Assembly: GCF_050948215.1 (NCBI RefSeq)
Contig: NC_135150.1
Coordinates: forward strand, 20,501,943 to 20,565,942
Length of the DNA: 64,000 nt
DNA from: Halictus rubicundus
Lineage: Eukaryota > Arthropoda > Insecta > Hymenoptera > Halictidae
Direction: 5' to 3'
Made by a program: the position numbers and the translations under genes. Shown here one piece after another: positions 1-11,440 of the stretch. The notes under the pieces are model-generated. The model saw only the letters and a list, made by a program, of their open reading frames with translations. It did no database searches and had not been told where the DNA came from. The first letter of the stretch is position 1, and each line of letters begins with the position of its first letter.

Positions 1-477
1 CAGAAGTCGTCATCGACATCGCGAATCCCATTCGGCGCAAGGATACAGGTCCGGCATGTATTCCGCGCGCGAGCATTTTTCTGCCGGCGCACACGCGAAT
101 TTACATGACTGCAATACGAATGGTGGTGTGTACACACGGAGAGCCGGAGTCGCGAGTCGTGTGGTGACTTCGAGGACTGTGAGCACCGATCGCGGGCACG
201 GTTCAGTTTTTGCACGCGAAACGGCCTTGTTGACGGTGACGTCAGCGAAGACGCGAGCTTGTCGAGCATCCCGTGGATTTGTACGCTTGCACGCTCGCAC
301 GCTCTCTGCTCGCTTGCTCGATGCGAAACGAACCCGGGCAAAAAAGGCGCTGCGTAACAGCCAGCGTTACAGAGATACGTGCGTTCACTTACAAGAAGGT
401 CAGCCCGAAAAAAAAGCGGCATGATAGCGGGAAAATCCCGCGAGCAAGCTTACGTCATTGCTAAACCGCCCCTCTTT
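1..477. other. Gene-free GC-rich segment
   Basis: The segment is rich in CpG and short overlapping open frames on both strands, none longer than about 120 codons and none with a domain I recognise. Frames that stay open on both strands at once are expected in GC-rich DNA by chance. I see no repeat or RNA gene here. Confidence 0.5.
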
Positions 478-2156
478 TCACCCACAAATGTTCGAAACAT
501 ACGGGTTCGAAAATGGTCCTGCAATTCAAACAAAACCATTCGTCTCGTTATTCACGATTTTAATCCTTGTTTAAAATTTGTATCTTTTTACCATCTAGCC
601 TAACAAACATTCCCTCCCTTGTGTCTACGCTTGTTCGAACCAAGAAGTTTGAAATTTGATCAAAATCATTCGTCTCTGTACATCGTGACAGATTTTCAAT
701 GAAAATTTAAGAGACATTTTTATCCTTGTTTAAAATGATGATCTAAAATTATACACACTAACAAGCCTTTATTCTCTTTCATTCACACCTGTTCAAACCA
801 AGAAGTTCGATGAACATACTGCACTTCGATCTAAACCGTTCATCTTCGAACATCATGTCAGACATGTAATGAAAATTATGATCTTTGCACCATCCACTCT
901 CTAACATGAATCCTCTGTTTCACTCAAACCTCCTCAAACCAAAAGTTTTGAAAATCGTTCTCCATCAAAATAATTCGCCCTGTTAAATGTATTGTGTCAG
1001 TCTTGTAATGAAAATCTGAGAAAGATTTTTACCTTGTTCAAAATTACGACCTTTGCACCATCCACCCTCTGTTTCACTCAAACCTCCTCAAACCAAAAGT
1101 TTTGAAAATCGTTCTCCATCAAAATAATTCGCCCTGTTAAATGTATTGTGTCAGTCTTGTAATGAAAATCTGAGAAAGATTTTTACCTTGTTCAAAATTA
1201 CGATCTTCGCACCGTCCACCCTCTAACATCAATCCTCTTTTCATCCAAACCTCCTCAAACCAAAAGGTTTGAAAATCGTTCTCCATCAAAATAATTCGCC
1301 CTGTTAAATGTATTGTGTCACTCTTGTAATGAAAATCTGAGAAAGATTTTTACCTTGTTCAAAATTACGATCTTCGCACCATCCACCCTCTAACATCAAT
1401 CCTCTTTTCATCCAAACCTTCTCAAACCAAAAGGTTTGAAAGTCGTTCTCCATCAAAATAATTCGCCCTGTTAAATGTATTGTGTCAGTCTTGTAATGAA
1501 AATCTGAGAAAGATTTTTACCTTGTTCAAAATTACGATCTTCGCACCATCCACCCTCTAACATCAATCCTCTTTTCATCCAAACCTCCTCAAACCAAAAG
1601 GTTTGAAAATCGTTCTCCATCAAAATAATTCGCCCTGTTAAATGTATTGTGTCACTCTTGTAATGAAAATCTGAGAAAGATTTTTACCTTGTTCAAAATT
1701 ACGATCTTCGCACCATCCACCCTCTAACATCAATCCTCTTTTCATCCAAACCTCCTCAAACCAAAAGTTTTGAAAATCGTTCTCCATCAAAATAATTCGC
1801 CCTGTTAAATGTATTGTGTCAGTCTTGTAATGAAAATCTGAGAAAGATTTTTACCTTGTTCAAAATTACGATCTTCGCACCATCCACCCTCTAACATCAA
1901 TCCTCTTTTCATCCAAACCTCCTCAAACCAAAAGGTTTGAAAATCGTTCTCCATCAAAATAATTCGCCCTGTTAAATGTATTGTGTCACTCTTGTAATGA
2001 AAATCTGAGAAAGATTTTTACCTTGTTCAAAATTACGATCTTCGCACCATCCACCCTCTAACATCAATCCTCTTTTCATCCAAAGCTTCTCAAACCAAAA
2101 GGTTTGAAAGTCGTTCTCCATCAAAATAATTCGCCCTGTTAAATGTATTGTGTCAG
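478..2156. repeat. 167-bp tandem satellite array with higher-order structure
   Basis: The landmark ATTGTGTCA recurs at about 991, 1145, 1312, 1479, 1646, 1813, 1980 and 2147. The spacing is 167 bp except for one 154-bp unit with a 13-bp deletion near 1070. Diagnostic differences (AAGTTTTG or AAGGTTTG, CCTCCTC or CCTTCTC, TGTCAGTC or TGTCACTC) sort the monomers into types A, B and C. From 991 to 2147 the order is A-A-B-C-B-A-B-C, so a four-monomer unit (A-B-C-B, 668 bp) starts to repeat at 1813. Left of about 930 the copies become progressively diverged (landmarks such as GTTCAAACCAAGAAGTT near 797), back to about 478, whereas the right edge is abrupt at 2156. It is non-coding. Whether it belongs to a major satellite of this genome cannot be told from one short array. 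Confidence 0.93.
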
Positions 2157-4470
2157 ACCTAAAATAGAAATATCAAGGAGACTTTAACCCTTGGGTGATC
2201 TGAATGATGTCGATTTAATAAAAACAAAATGGATTCTGTTATATAAAGTCGACTCTTCGACTTCGTTCGACCTAAAGAGACACGCATCGATGACTATCCC
2301 CATCGTACTCAATTGCTCGGCGAAAGGACAACATCTTAAATATTATTGTAAGACCATCCTCCCCGCATAAATTGTATTAAAATGTTTTGCGTAACTCGAG
2401 CTGCTCAATTCGAAATCCGAGTTCCACAAACACGTCGGTAAGCATCGGCAATTATCGGCTGGAGCTTGTAAACTCGGCATAAACAGTCGTAACCGTGCTG
2501 GGCAGAAGGGTAATACGGCTTGGTGGCCATCAAATCGGAATCACTTTTTGCGCGAGTTAATCTCGCGGAACGCGAACGACGACGCGGACGAGCCGGATGC
2601 AGTTGCGGCGCGTAAAGTTTCTCGGTTAGCGGTGTGCCGGGCGGTCGTTAAACGATCGTAGAAAACGAGGAAATTCCAATGAAACCGCGGGATAGCGGCG
2701 GACGAGAGCGGCGGGCAGCGGCGGGTACGTAACACCATGCGTTTACTATACTCGCTTACCGACACGCCATTCACCGGACCCCTATGAATGAACACGGACG
2801 AACGCGCTGGCGATGGCAACTTTATACGCTGTAACGCGACCGGGCCGCTCCTCGGGCCGAACGAAGGAGAAAGAGGGCCCGTCGTGTGCAACCCGTGTGC
2901 CAGAAAGAGCGAGGGAGAATAAACGAGAGGAGAGTGGAACAGAGAGATTTCAGGAGTAGGGAGAAAATTGCGAACGGAGAGAAGGGAGCGCTCGCGAAAC
3001 GTATGCGCGCGAGCTTGTCGCCGAGCGCCGATCTCCGCCGAGAGCGGGCTCGCATTGTATTATTATTCAATAGCGATAGAGTAATTGATCGAAAGCCTCT
3101 GATCGCGCGCCGCGACGCCGATACACGCGTGTAGTCCCGCGTAACTCGACTCGCGCGCGTGCGTCAGACCCCAACGAGCGGATAGAAACGCATGCAAAGG
3201 AGCCACCGACGACTATGCTCGTTCAACGGGTTTGATATGGGAGGGACGTCGCGGCTTGTAATCTTCATTATTCACGCGATGTCCGGGCGAGTTAGAAGCG
3301 CCGGATCCGACCGGCGATACACGCGATTACGATCGAGATCGACGAACCTGCCGGTTCGAGGCGACGAAATCACTTTGCTGGTTCGTGCTAATTCGAGGCG
3401 GCTTTGTTGCTCCCCTTCTGGGAAAATCTGGTGGTTCATTTAGGGTAATTGGTTTGCGGATGTCTTGTGGATGAGCTGTATTTATTGCAGATTTTTCAGT
3501 AAATGATCAAACATTGGAGAAATGATTTCAAATTTACGTGTTGCACCCTTCAGAGGAGAAATGTGTGTTTGGAAATTGTTATTAGGAAAGCGACGAATTT
3601 TAAGTTTCTTAAGGAGTACCATCTCAAAAATGTATTCCAGAAATTGTATGCTCTGATTTAAAAAAATATTCTACTATTTAGAAAGAATTCTACGTGTTCG
3701 TAAATTAAGAAAATCTACCCACAATGTGTAATCATGTGCAGAAACAGTTTCTCCCTCCTCCAGGAAAAAGATATGACTATTATCGATGTAAGTCGTTAAT
3801 CTATAACACTAAATTCCACGATCCAATGATTAGAATCGGACATGGATCTCGATCTTGAGTTAGGCGTGCTTATAAAGGCGTGCTTATAAAGGCTCTTCGC
3901 AAAGGGGCACACGAACGGGACGACACTGTTTAAAAAATCTGCAGAAAGAGCAGAATAGGAGCAAGTGCATGTGCATGAGAGTTTGATGCACAAGCATAAC
4001 CAGTGCGAGATACCACGTTGTTGTTTTAAGGGATGGAGAGAGGATTGGAGGGGGTCAGTTTAGGAATTGGTTCATTGTGAATCATCATTATGGGGTGCAG
4101 AGCTTCTAGAGAAGGAAGTTCCTCTCTGTATTAGGTTACTTTAAACGTGCATAATTTTCTCCGAATAAAACTTATTGATTAAAGTAAGCATCATTGTAAT
4201 CGTCATATTCTGCCAAAACATGACGAGTTTTTCGATTATACTATGGTAAATATTGAATTTTTTGGACTGTTCTCGTTTATTAGATTATCATCTATATTTT
4301 TGAGCTATTACTGTTATTGACTACTAATGTGTTTATTTACTACCACATTTTTACCAACCATCGCATATAAACAGAATACGCGTCGATCACATTGACCGAT
4401 GTTGAAATGAACTTCATTTAAAACTAAAGTTGGAAATCCAGATAGAAATTGAAGGTAGGACTTGGAAGAT
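2157..4470. other. Gene-free mixed segment
   Basis: AT-rich flanks (2157-2500, 3440-4470) surround a CpG-rich block at about 2540-3430 with many short open frames and no recognisable protein. A perfect tandem duplication of the 14-mer GGCGTGCTTATAAA lies at 3863-3890. No other repeat family in the window matches this stretch. The GC-rich block could hold regulatory DNA or an untranslated exon; nothing seen decides this. Confidence 0.4.
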
Positions 4471-4610
4471 TAATGAATTCTCGATAAATGTCCACAACAG
4501 GGGTCTTGTCAGCGTTGTGTATCGTCCAGGAGACATAACCTCTCTAGTGGGTACAATTCCGCGACGGTTATCATCCAGGCCTCGGCGACATATATAGAGA
4601 AATCCCTGTA
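4471..4610 (+). mobile_element. TA-MITE copy 1, internally deleted
   Basis: The left arm reads TGAATTCTCGATAAATGTCC and the right arm ends GACATATATAGAGAAATCCCTG before TA. The middle module (CGTGTTATGTTTACACTCC and following) is missing, giving a roughly 140-bp copy against about 215 bp for the longest. The first bases of the left end are eroded (TTAATG in place of TACAGTG). It has no coding capacity. Confidence 0.85.
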
Positions 4611-6026
4611 CATAATGAACCAGTGGACTATAATAGTATTTCTTGATTAAAACACTTCATAAAATTTGCATTCGGAAATCGGTCATTTCATATGCAACAA
4701 CCTGCTAAATAAGAAATGTAGCTTGTTAGCAATTTAGCGAATTGATGCTTGCTGTGATGATGAAAGGGGTGGGTTCAGAATGATTTGAAGGTACGGAACA
4801 ATTAGTGTTCGGTTCGATGTCGAAAGGGGTGAGTGTACGATGTTTTCCAGATAAAGGACGGAGCCGTAAGTGGCTGCACAGCTACCAGTTTCGAATCACG
4901 GCGGACACGCGCCCGCGCGCGGTAAGCAGAATCGCGTGTTCGAAAATCACGAGAGGCTCTTTCCGGCGGTTGTTAAACTTGTCGTCGTCGGATTCGGTAA
5001 AAGTCGCCTCGGTCGATGATTTACGGGGCGGATAGCTGACCTTTAGATCGCAAGCAACCGGCTTCCCCATGTCCCGTTCCCAAGCTCCGCAGAGCGGCGG
5101 ACCACTTGTCGCGTAATCGCGGGCAAAGTTACACGGCATCCACTTTCGTCGATGCAGAGTCGTCCATTGGAAGCGAAAGGTACGAGATACGCGAGATACA
5201 GGTCGAGCATGTATATTATTGTGTATTTGTCAGGCTGCGGCAACGGGGCCCTCCCATACCGAGTCCTCGCTCCTCCTCCACCTTCGCCTCCACATTTTCT
5301 GTCTTTCTCTCTCACTCTCTCTTGGTCTCCCTTTCTCTCTCTGTCTCCCTGGCTCGCTCGCTCGTACACAACCTGCATTCCCGTAAGTATAATTCCCGGC
5401 GCGTTGTTTGTATGCGCATGTAAATGCACGGGTATTGTGTTTGCCGATGCCACGCCACTACCGACGTCGACGAACGCTTTCCGCGGCGCTACAGAGGCGC
5501 TAAACGCCAACCGTACGCTACCCCCGGCAACAAACTTTCCTCCCCCTCTTCTGCGAAATGTTATCTTTCCGTTCTCCATTTTGTTTTCGCAATTTTTCAA
5601 ATGTACACTTCGCTGTTCGATTCTTTCAATTAGCAAACATGTTTACTCCTCCAAGCTATCGTCAAACGCTTCCACAAAATGTTATTTTTCCCCTCGCTAT
5701 TTTATTCTCGATAAATATCCGTTATTTTGTTCGTCCTCGGTGAAGATCCTTTATTCGATTCGTTTATGTTCGATCCTTTCGACGAAGAAGCTGAGTGTGG
5801 GCAATTCATTTCAGCGCAGGTGGCAAGGTTTAACCCCGAGGGTGTTTGTAATTATTACACCGAAGAACTCAGCCGAGATACGAAGTTTTACGGACTGATT
5901 TAGGGTGGTTGCAAGATATAAATTCACGGGTTTGTTCTGGAACGCAACGTTTGGAGATATAAAATTAGTTCCGTTGCGGTTGTTACCTTGTACAGAAAAA
6001 TTTCTTTTTGTAGACTAGTCAATTCT
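4611..6026. other. Gene-free segment with pyrimidine tract
   Basis: The stretch 5260-5350 is an imperfect CT-rich run that creates a serine/leucine-rich open frame on the plus strand (5152-5898, 248 codons). Its composition follows the repeat, it has no domain, and overlapping frames on the other strand are also open. I do not regard it as a gene. The rest is unremarkable. Confidence 0.4.
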
Positions 6027-6044
6027 GGACTGCGGATCTTCGTG
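6027..6044 (+). repeat. Dispersed GACTGCGGATC motif, copy 1
   Basis: The sequence GGACTGCGGATCTTCGTG matches the 5' half of the motif GACTGCGGATCTTTATGCAA that recurs eleven times in the window. The downstream A/T-rich half is poorly conserved here. Confidence 0.5.
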
Positions 6045-6139
6045 GACAACTTTTAGGTAACTGCGGTCAAATGAAATCTTATTTCCAGGGGTTTAAAGTT
6101 GTAGATTTAATTAACGAAGATAACACCGTTGGCAACACT

Positions 6140-6491
6140 TTGTCCAACCCCTGCGTCCGAAGCACGCGAGAAGAAGCGGAGAGAAGAGGGTCCGAGGCTG
6201 GGTCGGCATCGAAAGTAAAATCGAAGATTCGAAATCGAGCTAGTCTCCTAGGAGGTTCTCGACGGACTCTTCTCTTTTTATTATCTTTCTTTCCGGCAAG
6301 GGGGATCGGGAGAAAGAAGCGGAGAATGAAAGAGTGGGCGAGGGGCGGAGGAGGAGACGAGGAGCGGAGAGGAGAGGAGAGAGGAAAGGGAGAGAGAGGT
6401 AGGTGGCTCTCGGAAAGGGCGAGGGGTACGAGGGGCCCAGTCGGTGAGGGAAGACAGGTGATGCTGGGCGCGAGGCTGGCCACGGGTAGAA

Positions 6492-6557
<66 letters not shown>

Positions 6558-7730
6558 GAACAGTGAGAGAGAGAGAGGAGGAAAGAGAGAGTGCAGACGC
6601 ACGTTTTACGCATCCTACTCACAAGCCAGGCACGCACACAGACCGCGGGACGCACGAGGCGCACACGATTCGAACACACGGCCGCAGAAGGCATTTTAAC
6701 ACACAGCATTCCTGTTGTCGGGCCCCGGGACCGTTCAGCTGGCAACGTGGCTGGTGTTAAGTCTGCGCCACGAGGCTCCGGGCCCAGGGACTCGCTGATA
6801 TCGGCCAGGGAATTCGATACGCCGCGATATTTGCGCCGCGGAATCCGCCGATCGCGAATCGCGGAAAGAGATCAGCCCTGACCTTTCGCAACCGACGCGC
6901 CGGAGAACGTGAAATAGGCGAGCGAGATCCCCGAGAACGTCTGTACACCGAGAAGAGTGCAGAGTGCTCTGATAGTAGTCTATGCGCGAACAGTGCTAGC
7001 CCCGCCTGATCTCAGATTTGAAGCTGTTACAGTTGTCTGGTATCTGAGAGTCAGAGATGACTTGATTGATTGAGATCCAAGGAAAGTCGAGGACCTGTAG
7101 GACGCGGCACTCTAGAGACAGAGGACGATTAGAGTCCGGCTGCTGATCGAAGGATTCGAGGCACGGTTCCTTTCCCCATTGGCTTCACCGAGGAATCGAG
7201 CGAATCAACAGGAAGGTCTCGCGATAACGAGCGTCGCGTTCCTGTGCACCCTCTCTCGGACGTTAGCGTGACCCGGGGTGCTCGTGTCTCGTTTTTAACG
7301 AGATCCGCGAAACGTACCCGGGCCGTGGTAGCGGGAGCTCGCCGAGGAACGCGCAATTTTTCAAAGCCGTAATTTCGGAAACGGAACGGCTCGGCCCCGG
7401 GGCACGTACCTCGGCACGCTGTGCTCTGTTCCGTTCTCGTATCCACCGGGAATCGACTTCCATTTACGAGCGAGCGGTCCAGCCGGAGCTGGGATTTCCA
7501 CGTGGATCGCGGGGAGGCGCGTGCTTGCGTTTACGGCGGTTGCGGTTTTGCGGTTTGCGCGACAGGCGTCGTTCCGAGGCGTTGCCTGCCTACCGGGAGC
7601 CGATAACTACGCGCTACCGCACGCTATCTTTTAGCGTGGTGGTTAAACGGCTGGAAAGCGGGGAACAGTCGCGGAACTTTTCCGTGGGCCTGCAACGGCG
7701 CCCACTTCGACGGGCGTGAAAGTTCTTAAG
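6140..7730. other. GC-rich block with purine-rich strand, possible regulatory or untranslated region
   Basis: From about 6150 to 6600 the plus strand is almost all purine (GAGGAG, GAAAGAG, GA runs). This yields an arginine/glutamate-rich frame on one strand and a serine/leucine-rich frame on the other. From 6600 to 7730 the DNA is CpG-rich, apparently single copy, and lacks any long convincing frame. Such blocks in insect genomes often contain promoters, enhancers or 5' untranslated exons. That is inference here; I see no clear TATA box with initiator and no decisive splice signal. Confidence 0.3.
6491..6554. repeat. GA microsatellite
   Basis: An almost uninterrupted (GA)n run of about 64 bp within a longer purine-rich stretch. 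GA repeats are bound by GAGA-type factors in insects (known biology); no function is shown here. Confidence 0.95.
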
Positions 7731-8048
7731 GATTTCGGATGTGGACCTTCCATCTTTTGGAACCAGTTTCCTAATGTTACACAAGCATTGCAGCTAATTC
7801 TTGACTCCCCTACTACTAGTTAGCTTCGTCAGTTCAAGAGATGTACGGCACACTCATTCATTTGATAGGTAGCTAGCTAGTCTAATCAGCTGATATAGAG
7901 GAGCTAGCTAGTTGCTGTAATAAACTAATACAGAAGGGGTAGCTTATGTTCCAGCTCATTGTTCTCCAAGCAAAAAAGAGGCTCCTCGATTGGTCAGCTG
8001 AATAGTTAGCGGAAAGACCTAATTGTTTCTAAGATAAGAGCTTTAGAG
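7731..8048. other. Gene-free segment
   Basis: Contains several TAGCTAG-type words near 7870-7915, forming a weak imperfect repeat. No frame, RNA gene or element end is visible before the hAT-like element at 8049. Confidence 0.4.
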
Positions 8049-8289
8049 CAGGTCTGGGCAACTGGTGGCTCGCGAGCCACAAGCGAATCCTCTTTCCACT
8101 CCTGAGACCCCCCACCATGCTCCTATTCAGCGACGGAGAAAGCACAGGGCTAAGAACCTATGTAGGAGGTTGTCTCCAGGAGAGATCACAATCACGATAG
8201 AGTAGTATGAAGCGGCCAGTGGTGGGGGAACCTTTACACTGGTGGTGGGGGTCATGAAGCGACGGCGGGGAAGAAGTTGACCAGGCCTG
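8049..8289 (+). mobile_element. hAT-like non-autonomous element (241 bp)
   Basis: The left end CAGGTCTGGGCAACTGG is mirrored by the right end, whose reverse complement reads CAGGCCTGGTCAACTTC: 13 of 17 bases agree. Flanking 8-mers CTTTAGAG and TTATAGAC agree at 5 of 8 bases, as expected for a decayed 8-bp target duplication. Ends starting with CAG and 8-bp duplications are typical of the hAT superfamily. No transposase frame is present. The boundaries are firm to a few bases; the superfamily call is an inference from the ends. Confidence 0.65.
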
Positions 8290-9812
8290 TTATAGACGAA
8301 TGAGTTAAGCCTTCCTAGCCAACCCTAGGTTGGATCTTAAACATGAGTAAAATATAAAACTCCGTACATGCTGAAATCGAGATTGCCCTGGTTCTGCACA
8401 GCTTCGGCACAACAGAATCAATGTTCTAATAACATGGGACTTGAAGGTCGAACGCATACAACTGATCTATAAATCAGCGATCATCAGCAGTCTAGCTGAG
8501 TTCCGTGCTAACAAGGAAGATCCCCGATATTCCCCAATATTCAGATACTGATGGTGACACTGATACATAGTTTCCAAAAGGACACGTGTTACACCTGAAA
8601 TCCTCAATAGTGAGTAACTGATGTGGGTTCGTATGTAGGACCTATGCTGTAGAGTAGGACGTAGGACCCACGATGTGGGAGCATGTATATTTTTGGTTTT
8701 AGTGGGTAATTTTTCGTGAATACCGTATTCGGGGTTCTCTTTGAGGTTTCGGAGCGACGAGTGAAGGTAACCCTGTAATTTTTAGCGGAGCTAGAAGCGA
8801 ACGTGTTCGCCAGGGCCCCCGTCACCGGGTCCAGACTATTCTCGGCAATGTTAAAAGCCGACGCTCGTTTAATTTCCTTTTTTCGTCCGCGAGCGGCACA
8901 TCCCACCCTCCGCTGCACCTTCCGAGGTCTGCGCCTACTCCTTCGGGCCCGTTTCACCGCGCTACGAGCTAAACGTGCCCCGCGGGGGCCCAACGGGCCC
9001 AGACCCTCGCTCTTACCCTTGACCGAACTCCCTTCGGACGCGTCTTCTTCGACAGTGCTGCATCTACCTCCTTCGTGCACCCTGCACTTCGATTTCAAAG
9101 TGTCTTCATCAAACCCTGCCGATCACTTCTTTTCTGTGAATATTGTTCTCTTAATTTTTATATTTTTCTGTGACACAAAATTCAGTTCCCAGGTTCTCAA
9201 TTTGTGCTCTTAGTTTCTAGCTTAGCCTTTCTGCAGCTGAGACATTAATTCATTTATATACACCCCTCGAATGGCACCGTTTATCAACTGACTGGTTTCT
9301 CAATTTTTATTTTATTTTATTGAAATTACAAAAACACCCCCCAATTATTGAAATTATATTGCGCAATATTTTCTGACACAATCGAGTCTTCATGTTGTTA
9401 CAGATTGTGGTTGATGAATTAAAAGAAAATACCGAGACATGTATGTGTTCTCTAGTAAGTAGTAGTAGAAATGATCGAGTCCTGACTTCACTCTGAATAT
9501 GCCAACCCATTCCACGGTCCAACGATTAAGCCATCAGTCATTCATATCAACCCTTTCAGGGCCGAACAACGATATATCGTCTTGAGACGTGAAAAGTAGA
9601 ACCTGAATGTAAAGTGCCGAGTCAAACTAACGCAGTTTGGTAAGCGAATTGGCGAGTACAGCCGAGTAAGATAAGAAGATCGATGCATCTCCGAGAAGTG
9701 GGACTCGAACGTAAGCGTCCTCGAACGCTTCTGAGAAAATTGATTGAACAAATCCGCAATCACACGTCTAATAGTTGTCTAAATCCTTTCTGCCCTTCTC
9801 GAATTAATTATT
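8290..9812. other. Gene-free segment
   Basis: A GC-rich patch at 8790-9090 keeps frames open on both strands (136 codons plus, 164 codons minus), with basic low-complexity translations and no domain. The remainder is AT-rich. At 9550-9590 the words AACCCTTTCAGGGCC and CGATATATCG resemble element ends, but I found no matching partner. Confidence 0.35.
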
Positions 9813-9840
9813 CGACTTCGGATCTTTATGCAAAATTCAA
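9813..9840 (+). repeat. Dispersed GACTGCGGATC motif, copy 2
   Basis: The sequence GACTTCGGATCTTTATGCAA plus AATTC-type tail matches the consensus with a single change in the first eight bases. It is preceded by AATTAATTATTC, as several other copies are preceded by ATAATTATTA. Confidence 0.6.
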
Positions 9841-10924
9841 ATTTTCCGCATCAACTGATCTTTTGTCCTTGAATAATATTTACATGCTGCAACTAATACA
9901 TAAATTTTATAAATCTGTCTACTGCTTTCAATTGCTCTCAGTTATATTTGTCATAAATACATACAGATCTATTGGTTATCTATTCTAAATAGGAACGAAT
10001 CCTTTTTATAACAGGAAAGATTAAAACCAGATCCAATATGCTATCTTATATGTTTCCCGAAAGTGCAATGGAACTGGCATCGGGATAGCGATCGCGTTCC
10101 CAATCGCGGAGACGTTAATTTCTCGGCGACGATTTAAATTTCATCGACGTGTTTATCGATCCGCTGTTGCGCCGTAAATCCTCCGTGCTTTCCGTTTCGT
10201 TGGCGACCCGGTATGCCATTCGGTAACGCTTTCTCGTGGTCCCCGGCCGTAAAGTAGCCAAAGGTTAAGTCCCGTTATTGTCGCCGCGGCGAGTAACGAC
10301 AATTTATTAGGATTATTATTCGAACGGCAGCGGATAGACGACGACGACTACGACGATCGCTGGATAATGATTTCGCGTACGGAGGGGGCGGAAAACTGTC
10401 GTACCTTTCACTCTGGCAACGAGGAGAGACACGAATAATAGGCTCGCGAGAGCACACCACGTAACTCGTAAGTCCGTTCTACGAAAGGGATCCTCGGCTG
10501 CGTTGCGTTTCTACATTTACGTTCGCGCGCGAGAGCGCGACATCCGACAGCGAATGAAATAGGATGAGAGAGAAAGATACTAAGAGAGAGAGAGAGAGAG
10601 GGGGGGAGAGAGAGAGAGAAAAGAGAGAGACAGAGCTGGCGAGAGAGGCCCTCGACCTCGGAACACTGTTACGTGTCAGGTACCATAGCCATACGCGTGA
10701 ATAAGTTATGGTCGGTCTGCCATATCCACGAGGCAGCACGCGTGCATCAGCCGCTCGGTCCACCGCCGACTCTTCGCAACTACTCGCGCTGAAACGATCG
10801 TTTCCCAGCGCTCGCAGACGCCAACCTTGTCTATGATCTGCTTTTCCAAACAGGCGACAACCATTGCCAGTTGTTCGCCACAGTTTTGCCACGCGATCTT
10901 TACGAGGATCGCTTTTGCCGTGTT
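9841..10924. other. Gene-free segment
   Basis: AT-rich to 10060, then CpG-rich to 10920. Short frames of up to 137 codons around 10479-10892 include the GA/CT tract and have low-complexity translations. No gene is supported. Confidence 0.4.
10582..10630. repeat. GA microsatellite
   Basis: (GA)n run interrupted by a short G7 stretch, about 49 bp, in a CpG-rich context. Confidence 0.92.
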
Positions 10925-11440
10925 ATTCACTAACATTGTAGACAACCCGAACAACATCGTGTTACAGACGAAATACGAATTTGTCGCGAGAATCTCGATC
11001 CTCGAGAGGATTTTCGAGCTCGGCTTTAAATTTTTACGACCTCTCGAATAATTGGCACGAATTTCAAGAGAATTCTAGTAGGTTTTCTCACGTATAAATG
11101 TTCGAACTGGACCAACATTGTAGACAAACTAAAAATATTATGTTACAGAGAAAGTACAATTTTCTGTCGAAAGTCTTGATCCTTGAATTTTTGAGCTTGA
11201 CTTTAAATTTTTATGAGCCCTCGAATAATTAGCACGACTTTCAAGAAAATTCTAGTAGGTTTTCTCACTTATAAATGTTCGAACTGGACCAACATTGTAG
11301 ACAAACTAAAAATGTGGTGTTATAGAGAAGGTACAATGTTTTGTGGAAAGTCTTGATCCTTGAAATTTTAAGCTTGATTTTAAATTGTTATGAATACTCG
11401 AATAATTATCAGCGCGAATTTCGAGAAAATTCTAGCAGAG
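10925..11440. repeat. ~180-bp tandem triplication
   Basis: The landmark AACATTGTAGACAA recurs at 10932, 11114 and 11291 (spacings 182 and 177 bp). Each unit also carries GTTACAGA/GTTATAGA, TCTTGATCCT-like and CGAATAATT words in the same order. Units two and three are much closer to each other than to unit one, which indicates an old duplication followed by a younger one. It is AT-rich and non-coding. Confidence 0.88.

Noticed and set aside
478..2156. CRISPR-like array
   Set aside because: The 167-bp units are contiguous satellite monomers with no repeat-spacer alternation, and the sequence is eukaryotic in character.
6071..6760. 229-codon frame rich in arginine and glutamate
   Set aside because: It is the translation of a purine-rich tract and GA microsatellite; the opposite strand is equally open.
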